NCBI GenBank assembly: GCA_025965635.1
Contig: JAOPWO010000354.1
Span: forward strand, 1 to 17,668
Direction: 5' to 3'
Length of the DNA: 17,668 bases
Source of the DNA: Modestobacter sp.
Lineage (GTDB): Bacteria; Actinomycetota; Actinomycetes; Mycobacteriales; Geodermatophilaceae
Part shown: in pieces, positions 13,453 to 17,668 of the stretch
Position numbering within the stretch: position 1 is the first letter of the stretch
Layout of the letters: the number at the start of each line of letters is the position of its first letter
Translations under genes and position numbers: made by a program
Notes under the pieces: model-generated
Databases searched by the model: none
What the model saw: the letters and a program-made list of their open reading frames with translations, nothing else
Told to the model about the DNA's origin: nothing

Positions 13453-14090
13453 TGCGCATCTCCGAGTTGGCCACCCGCAGCGGGGTCAGCGCGGCGTCCA
13501 TCAAGTGGTACGCCCGCGAAGGCCTGCTTCCGGCCGGGAATCGCACCGGCTACAACCAGACCGAGTACGGCGAGGAGCACCTGGCCCGCCTGCACCTGAT
13601 CCGGTCGCTGATCGAGGTGGGCGGGCTCAGCGTCGCCGCCGCGCGGAACGTGCTGGCCGCCGCCGACGACCCGGCCCACCCGTTCGGCGACACCCTGGGC
13701 ATCGCCCAGGCGTCGCTCCCCCGCTCGACCACCCCGCCGACGGCGGAGTCGGTGCAGCAGGTGACCGACGCCGCCCGGGCGCAGGGCTGGGAGGTCTTCG
13801 ACGACAACCCCGGCCTGCCGGCGGCCGCCGCCGTGCTCGACCGCTACCGCGCGCTGGGCCGCGAGGACCTCGCCGCCACCCTGCCCGGCTACGTCCGGGC
13901 CGCGGAGATCGTCGCCGCCGCCGACCTGGACTGCATCACGAAGCACCTCGACGCGGGCCCGGCGACGGCGGCGCAGACCGTCGTCGTCGGCACCGTGCTC
14001 GGTGACGCCCTGCTCGCCGGACTGCGCCGGATGGCCCAGGCCAGCGAGTCCCACCGCCGATTCGGACCCACCCCCGGGAGCCCGTCGTGA
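13452..14090 (+). CDS. MerR-family transcriptional regulator (212 aa)
   Basis: The N-terminal MerR DNA-binding domain is clear: MRISELATRSGVSAASIKWYAREGLLPAG (helix-turn-helix and start of the wing), then NQTEYGEEHLARLHLIRSLIEVGGLSVAAARNVL. The C-terminal effector part (residues 95-212) is Ala-rich and helical, has no conserved Cys cluster of the metal or redox sensors, and contains DDNPGLPAAAAVLDRYRALG; it probably senses an organic ligand or protein partner. ATG 13452 directly follows the promoter with no room for a ribosome-binding site, so a leaderless mRNA is likely. The stop overlaps the following membrane protein gene by four bases, which ties the regulator to that protein. Autoregulation through the palindromes at 13427-13452 is the natural model. 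Confidence 0.92.
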   Translation: MRISELATRSGVSAASIKWYAREGLLPAGNRTGYNQTEYGEEHLARLHLIRSLIEVGGLSVAAARNVLAAADDPAHPFGDTLGIAQASLPRSTTPPTAESVQQVTDAARAQGWEVFDDNPGLPAAAAVLDRYRALGREDLAATLPGYVRAAEIVAAADLDCITKHLDAGPATAAQTVVVGTVLGDALLAGLRRMAQASESHRRFGPTPGSPS

Positions 14091-14968
14091 CCGTCCTCGA
14101 ACACCGACCGCCCCCCAGCCGGGCACTGTCCACCCGCCCGCCGAACCGGCCACTGCTGGCCCTCGCCGCGCTGATGGCAGCCACCGCCGTGGCCACCGCC
14201 GTCCTCGCGGTCGTCGACCCGGTGCAGATCAGCGGGCGGAACGGCTGGCTCAAACCGCTGAAGTTCGCCATCTCCATCGGCGTCTACGCCGTCACCATCG
14301 CCTGGCTGCTCGACCAGCTGCCCGAACGCCGCCAGCGGGTCGGCCGGATCGGCGCCGGGGTGGTGACCGCGGCGCTGGTCATCGAGATGGTGGTCATCGT
14401 CGGCGCGGTCGCCGCCGGCACCACCAGCCACTTCAACGTCTCCTCCCCGCTGGCCACGACCCTCTGGGCCGTCATGGGGACGTCGATCGCGGTCGTGTGG
14501 CTGGTCAACCTCGTCCTCGCGGCGCTGCTGTGGCGCGCCCTGGGCACCGGCACCGCCCGGCAGCTCGCCGTCCGGGCCGGTCTGGTCATCGGCCTGGCCG
14601 GCATGGCGGTGGCCTTCCTGATGACGTCGCCGACGCCCGAGCAGCTCGACAGCTTCACCGGGGTGGCCGGCGCGCACGCCGTCGGCGTCGCGGACGACGG
14701 CCCGGGCCTGCCCTTCCTGGGCTGGAGCACCACCGGCGGCGACCTGCGCGTGCCGCACTTCATCGGCATGCACGCCCTGCAGGTCCTGCCGCTGCTGGCG
14801 CTCGGTCTGGAGGTGCTGGCCCGTCGGATCCCGGCGCTGACCGATCCGGGCACCCGGTCCCGCGTCGTCGCCGTCGCGTCCGGCGGCTACGCCGTCCTGC
14901 TGGTGCTGCTCACCCTGCAGGCGCTCGCCGGCACCCCGGTCACCGAGCCGCTGGGGTTCCTGGGCTGA
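14087..14968 (+). CDS. Seven-helix membrane protein co-translated with MerR (293 aa)
   Basis: Integral membrane protein with about seven hydrophobic helices, roughly at residues 23-43, 57-75, 87-110, 121-148, 160-180, 225-242 and 265-285. Conserved-looking features are NGWLKPLKFAISIGVY (52-67), TSHFN with H115, and RVPHFIGMHALQVLPLLAL with H224 and H229. Paired intramembrane His residues could bind heme or a metal, but that is inference. I have seen similar proteins as uncharacterised membrane proteins in actinobacteria; no function is assigned. The GTG start overlaps the MerR stop (GTGA) and has GGGAG at 14076-14080. The coupling suggests that the MerR protein controls this gene or that the pair is a functional unit, for example an export or membrane redox function induced by a ligand. 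Confidence 0.82.
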   Translation: MTVLEHRPPPSRALSTRPPNRPLLALAALMAATAVATAVLAVVDPVQISGRNGWLKPLKFAISIGVYAVTIAWLLDQLPERRQRVGRIGAGVVTAALVIEMVVIVGAVAAGTTSHFNVSSPLATTLWAVMGTSIAVVWLVNLVLAALLWRALGTGTARQLAVRAGLVIGLAGMAVAFLMTSPTPEQLDSFTGVAGAHAVGVADDGPGLPFLGWSTTGGDLRVPHFIGMHALQVLPLLALGLEVLARRIPALTDPGTRSRVVAVASGGYAVLLVLLTLQALAGTPVTEPLGFLG

Positions 14969-15002
14969 GCCCACCGCCCGTCGGAGTGGATGGCAGCACC
15001 TT

Positions 15003-15030
15003 GTTCGCACATCGACCCGCACGTGCGAAC
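15003..15030. terminator. Inverted repeat between convergent genes, possible bidirectional terminator
   Basis: GTTCGCAC (15003-15010) and GTGCGAAC (15023-15030) are exact 8-bp inverted arms with a 12-base loop, 34 bases after the membrane protein stop and before the convergent gene ending at 15163. A shorter TGGGC/GCCCA stem at 14961-14973 carries the membrane protein's stop codon in its loop. No U-tract is seen, so termination is possible rather than certain. The rest of 14969-15162 holds nothing I can identify. Confidence 0.4.
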
Positions 15031-15162
15031 GGAGCTCGGCGGGCCGCCCACCCGCAACGCCGGGGCCGTCGTCGGCGACGCGCACGCCATGCAGGCCGCC
15101 CCCGACCTGGCCGCCGCCGAACGCCGTCCGCGTCCTCGCACCGCCGATCGAGGCGCGCGTGC

Positions 15163-15510
15163 TCAGCCCACGCCGGCCGACATCCGTACGGCGTCGTCCC
15201 CAGCGCTGGCGCCGGCGGCCGGGTTCAGCTCGGACACGCCCTTCTGCATGTCCTCCAGGTTCATGCACGGGGTGACCGTCACCCGGGCGTTCCCGCCCTG
15301 GAACAGCGGCTCGCAGACCGACGGCAGGTCGGCCGCGTCCTGCATGTCGAAGACCATGAAGCACGCCCGCTGCCCGTCCTCGCCGGCGAAGTACACCGCC
15401 TCCGGGTGCAGCTGCTCGACCAGCCCGCCGATCAACTGGCCGATCGAGCCGTCGGCGACGACGGTGTTCCCCGCAGGGGTGTCGATGACGGCCTTCAGCA
15501 TCATGCGCAT
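15163..15510 (-). CDS. Small uncharacterised protein, sometimes annotated 'panthothenate synthetase' (115 aa)
   Basis: The sequence MRMMLKAVIDTPAGNTVVADGSI, then LHPEAVYFAGEDGQRACFMVFDMQDAADLPSVCEPLF and VTPCMNLEDMQKG, fits a widespread small actinobacterial family with a probable dimeric alpha/beta-barrel fold. Databases sometimes label relatives 'panthothenate synthetase', a name I would not trust. The fold often serves as a small-ligand-binding or monooxygenase-like domain, but no catalytic residue can be named. The start is well supported: a perfect AGGAGG (plus 15516-15521) lies five bases before ATG 15510. It appears monocistronic, with a divergent gene at 15680. Confidence 0.82.
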   Translation of the reverse strand: MRMMLKAVIDTPAGNTVVADGSIGQLIGGLVEQLHPEAVYFAGEDGQRACFMVFDMQDAADLPSVCEPLFQGGNARVTVTPCMNLEDMQKGVSELNPAAGASAGDDAVRMSAGVG

Positions 15511-15606
15511 GGCAGCCTCCTGAGCTGGATGAGGTCGTCCAGCGTCGTCCGTCCGCAGTCGTCCGGGCCGGTTCCCGCTGCCCCGTCGACCGTGCTCCGC
15601 GCGTGC

Positions 15607-15619
15607 GGACGGTCCGTCC
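15607..15619. promoter_or_regulatory. 13-bp inverted repeat between divergent genes
   Basis: GGACGG-T-CCGTCC is a perfect inverted repeat with 6-bp arms, sited in the 169-base gap between genes at 15510 (minus) and 15680 (plus). A related CCGTCCGCA at 15549-15557 is complementary to TGCGGACGG at 15604-15612. An operator serving one or both genes is possible, but nothing identifies the regulator. Confidence 0.3.
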
Positions 15620-15666
15620 CGACCTGGTCGCGGAGCGGGCAGGACGGCGCTCGGGCACCGCGCCCG

Positions 15667-15672
15667 TAGCGT
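15667..15672 (+). promoter_or_regulatory. -10 element of the 15680 gene, probable leaderless transcript
   Basis: TAGCGT fits the actinobacterial TANNNT -10 consensus and ends seven bases before GTG 15680, so the transcript would start at or next to the start codon. No clear -35 is visible; AGGACG at 15641-15646 is too far (20-base spacer) and weak. No ribosome-binding site precedes the gene, which agrees with a leaderless start. Confidence 0.4.
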
Positions 15673-15679
15673 CGGCCGC

Positions 15680-16234
15680 GTGAGCTACGACGCCCTGGCC
15701 GAGAGCGTGCGGCTGCTCGAGGGCGCGCCACCGGCCGGCAGTGCGCGGCTGAGCCGGCGCGTCCGGCACCTGCCGCTGGCCGTCGACCGGGACGGCGACG
15801 TCGCCGCCACGATGTTCCTGCGCCGGGGCGTCAGCGGGATCCCGGAGATCGACGTGCACAGCCTGGAGCTGATCGACGGCGTGTGGCGGACGCTCGGCGG
15901 CGGTGGCGGGCCCGGGGACGAGACCACCGGACCCCGGCCGCGCCTGGCCGACCTGGGCGCGCCGGCGGTCAGCCGTGGCGGGGGTGGCACGAAGCGCTCG
16001 TCGGGCAGCTGGCTCCGCCTGCGTCAGGGCAGCTGGGTGTGGTGGGCCGAGCTGCACGTGGCCGAGGAGGTCGCCGTCCTGCGGGTCGACGGCCGGCAGC
16101 TGCCGGTCGCCGCGCACGGCTGCGCGGTCGTCGTCTGGACGACGCGGCCGCCGCAGGTCACCGCCCTGGACGCGGCGGGCGTCGAGGTGGGGCTGATCCC
16201 GATCCGCGAGCCCGGCTACCGGGCCGGCCGGTGA
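15680..16234 (+). CDS. Hypothetical protein (184 aa)
   Basis: Not recognised. Codon use and the long uninterrupted high-GC frame indicate a real gene. The N-terminal third (VRLLEGAPPAGSARLSRRVRHLPLAVDRDGDVAATMFLRRG) is followed by a Gly-rich low-complexity stretch (GGGGGPGDETTG, about 74-85) and another GGGGTKRSSG (about 99-108). The C-terminal half has alternating hydrophobic strands with several Trp residues (SWLRLRQGSWVWWAELHV, then VAVLRVDGRQLPVAAHGCAVVVWTT), suggesting a beta-sandwich. There is no signal peptide or membrane segment. The GTG start lies at the predicted transcript start. It converges with the LLM gene, with only three bases between the stops. Confidence 0.75.
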   Translation: MSYDALAESVRLLEGAPPAGSARLSRRVRHLPLAVDRDGDVAATMFLRRGVSGIPEIDVHSLELIDGVWRTLGGGGGPGDETTGPRPRLADLGAPAVSRGGGGTKRSSGSWLRLRQGSWVWWAELHVAEEVAVLRVDGRQLPVAAHGCAVVVWTTRPPQVTALDAAGVEVGLIPIREPGYRAGR

Positions 16235-16237
16235 CCG

Positions 16238-17263
16238 TCAGGCCGCCGGCGCCCAGCCCAGCGCCGGGCCGAGCTTCTCGGCCATGTCGGTGAGGATCTG
16301 CTCGTAGTCCTCGGCCTCGAAGCTGAACGGCAGCGCGAAGACCACCTCGCGCACCTCCCGGAACGCGGCGTCGGCGTAGAGCCGCTCGGCGATCTGCTCG
16401 CTCGCCCCCAGCAGGTCGACGGCGAACAGCAGCCGCTGCGGGCCCTGCGGCTGCCGGGTCCGCGGCGTCCGCGCCTCGACGTACGCCGCGTACTTCGCCC
16501 GCTGCTCCGCCGACGCCGAGTCGGTCGGGATCACCACCAGCCCCTGCGACGCCCGCGCCATCTCCCCCGCCGGGTGCGCGGACCGGAACGCCTGGATCTG
16601 CGCGGCCTGGATCGCGGCGAAGTCGACCGCGTCGCCCTCGGCCTTCACCACGCTGGAGGTCAGCAGGTTCAACCCCTGCTCCCCCGCCCAGCGCGCCGAC
16701 CGCTCCGACCCGCCGCCGTACCAGAGCCGCGACCGCAGCCCCGGCGAGTGCGGCTGCACCCGGTCCGACCACTCCTCGACCACGCCCTCCCGGCCGGCGA
16801 ACGTCGACGCCGGCGCACCCTCGACCAGCCGCAGCAACCGGGACACCCGCTCGTAGGAGAAGTCCTCGACGTCGGCGGTGTCCGGGTAGAGGGCGCCCTG
16901 CACGTCGTCCCAGTGCATCGGTGGCCCCACCGACACCCCGGGGTTCAGCCGGCCCCTCGACAGCACGTCCACCGTCGCCAGGTCCTCGGCCAGCCGCAGC
17001 GGGTTCTCCCACCCGAGCGGGATCACCGCCGTTCCCAGCTCGATCCGTGACGTCCGCTGAGTCGCCGCCGCCAGCACCGCCACCGGCGAGCTGATCCCGT
17101 ACTGCAGGTGCCGGTTGCGCAGCCACGCGCTGTCGAACCCGAGCTGCTCACCGAGCTCGATGACCCGCAGCGTCGTCTCGTGCCCGGCGCCCGGGTCGGC
17201 CTCGTCGAACAACCCGATGGTCAGGAACCCGAGCTTCTCCAACGGCACCCCAGGCAGCGGCAT
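16238..17263 (-). CDS. LLM-class flavin-dependent oxidoreductase (341 aa)
   Basis: Second luciferase-like TIM-barrel flavoenzyme in the window. Family features are KLGFLTIGLFDEADPGAGHETTLRVIELGEQLGFDSAWLRNRHLQYG at the N-terminus, SRIELGTAVIPLGWENPLRLAEDLATVDVLSRGRLNPGVSVG in the core, and RLWYGGGSERSARWAGEQGLNLL, the phosphate-binding region. It differs strongly from the LLM protein at 8294: RNRH replaces EHH, so the two are not recent duplicates. An upstream in-frame ATG at 17284 would add seven polar residues; ATG 17263 seems likelier because it starts nearer the first strand, though neither has a strong ribosome-binding site. Whether it uses FMN or F420 cannot be told. No obvious functional link to its neighbours. 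Confidence 0.87.
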   Translation of the reverse strand: MPLPGVPLEKLGFLTIGLFDEADPGAGHETTLRVIELGEQLGFDSAWLRNRHLQYGISSPVAVLAAATQRTSRIELGTAVIPLGWENPLRLAEDLATVDVLSRGRLNPGVSVGPPMHWDDVQGALYPDTADVEDFSYERVSRLLRLVEGAPASTFAGREGVVEEWSDRVQPHSPGLRSRLWYGGGSERSARWAGEQGLNLLTSSVVKAEGDAVDFAAIQAAQIQAFRSAHPAGEMARASQGLVVIPTDSASAEQRAKYAAYVEARTPRTRQPQGPQRLLFAVDLLGASEQIAERLYADAAFREVREVVFALPFSFEAEDYEQILTDMAEKLGPALGWAPAA

Positions 17264-17306
17264 GCGCCGATCATCCCGATGCACGCCGAGAGCCCGACCC
17301 GAGGGG

Positions 17307-17668
17307 TCACACCCCGAGGTGCGCCAGGGCCTGCAGCAGCAGCGCGCTCTGCCCGTTCGCGAGCTCGGCGAGCACCGCCGGCTCCCGCGCCTCCTCGGGG
17401 GTGACCCAGGTCAGCTCCAGGGCGTCCTGCTGCGGCGCGCAGTCGCCCTCGACCGGCACCACGTAGGCCAGCGACACGGCATGCTGCCGCGGGTCGTGGA
17501 ACGGCGTCACCCCCGGCGTCGGGAAGTACTCGGCGATGGTGAACGGCTGCGGGGTGGGCGGTACCCGGGGCAACGCGAGCGGGCCGAGGTCCTTCTCCAG
17601 GTTCCGGAGCAGCGCCGACCGCACCCGCTCGTGGTACAGCACACGCCCGGACACCAGAGCCCGCTTGA
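17307..17668 (-). CDS. Nudix-like DUF4916 protein, 5' end cut by the window edge
   Basis: The frame is open to the end of the window, so the N-terminus is missing; a GTG at 17654 is probably an internal Val (LVSGRV). The visible part, RVLYHERVRSALLRNLEKDLGPLALP followed by FTIAEYFPTPGVTPFHDPRQHAVSLAYVVPVEG and DALELTWVTPEEA, matches the actinobacterial DUF4916 family, which has a Nudix fold. The Nudix box is degenerate: in the REUxEExGU section the residues read R-N-L-E-K-D-L-G, losing key catalytic Glu positions, so classical Nudix hydrolysis is doubtful. The protein ends AHLGV at 17310, 43 bases before the LLM gene on the same strand. Confidence 0.82.
   Translation of the reverse strand, partial: KRALVSGRVLYHERVRSALLRNLEKDLGPLALPRVPPTPQPFTIAEYFPTPGVTPFHDPRQHAVSLAYVVPVEGDCAPQQDALELTWVTPEEAREPAVLAELANGQSALLLQALAHLGV

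Noticed and set aside
15003..15030. Possible LexA/SOS box
   Set aside because: The actinobacterial SOS box is CGAAC-N4-GTTCG. Here the arms are in the opposite order (GTTCGCAC then GTGCGAAC) with a 12-base loop, so a hairpin is the better reading.
14990..15523. Plus-strand open frame beginning at ATG 14990
   Set aside because: Most of it is antisense to the well-supported gene at 15163-15510; the first 55 residues show no recognised fold, and a GGAG close to the ATG is not enough support.
8294..17263. The two LLM oxidoreductases as a recent duplication
   Set aside because: Their N-terminal and active-site regions differ widely (EHH versus RNRH), so they belong to different branches of the superfamily.
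1..17668. CRISPR arrays, tRNA/rRNA genes, insertion sequences, riboswitches
   Set aside because: No regularly spaced direct repeats, no tRNA-like cloverleaf with a conserved T-arm, no transposase and no recognisable riboswitch core were seen on reading the window.

Overview
The window reads as chromosomal DNA of a high-GC actinomycete. Third codon positions are almost all G or C, GTG starts are frequent, genes are linked by 4-base ATGA/GTGA overlaps, and several promoters seem to place the transcript start on the start codon itself (leaderless mRNA). The partial gene at the right end belongs to a Nudix-like family (DUF4916) that I associate with actinobacteria. Genus cannot be fixed from the sequence alone; something like the Geodermatophilaceae would fit, but that is a guess.

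Layout. (1) Positions 1-1430 look accessory: a VapB/VapC-type toxin-antitoxin pair followed by an orphan Vsr-type mismatch endonuclease. (2) Positions 1490-9490 hold a catabolic-looking cluster. On the plus strand are an SDR, an EthD-domain protein, a FabL-like SDR with a Y-x6-K active site, a DUF35 zinc-ribbon/OB-fold protein, an SCP-x-type thiolase, a cytochrome P450 and a PaaK-like acyl-CoA ligase. On the minus strand, converging on the ligase, are a TetR regulator and a luciferase-like (LLM) flavin monooxygenase. (3) Positions 9660-12500 hold an MFS exporter and, on the minus strand, a small operon of a SAM methyltransferase plus two membrane proteins. (4) Positions 12535-14970 hold an SDR, then a two-gene operon of a MerR regulator and a seven-helix membrane protein. 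(5) Positions 15160-17668 hold small genes of uncertain role, a second LLM oxidoreductase and a truncated Nudix-like gene.

How the cluster may work. The ligase would activate a carboxylic acid to its CoA thioester. The P450 and LLM enzyme would oxygenate the substrate, the SDRs would oxidise or reduce alcohol, ketone or enoyl intermediates, and the thiolase with its DUF35 partner would cleave a beta-keto or beta-hydroxy acyl-CoA. This gene set resembles steroid and terpenoid side-chain/ring degradation clusters in actinobacteria, but the substrate cannot be read from the sequence. No ferredoxin or reductase for the P450 lies in the window.

The most striking regulatory signal is a repeated operator. 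A perfect 7-bp inverted repeat (GCAAACG-GA-CGTTTGC) fills the -35/-10 spacer in front of the DUF35-thiolase-P450-ligase operon. A related 16-bp site with 12 matches occupies the same place in front of the EthD-SDR operon, and a half-site lies at the LLM promoter. Together with the local TetR gene this looks like a self-contained, probably undescribed regulon. A second clear case is the MerR promoter, where a 14-bp perfect palindrome fills the spacer and the start codon coincides with the predicted transcript start.

No tRNA, rRNA, CRISPR array, insertion sequence or attachment site was seen. Positions 1-104 hold nothing I can identify.
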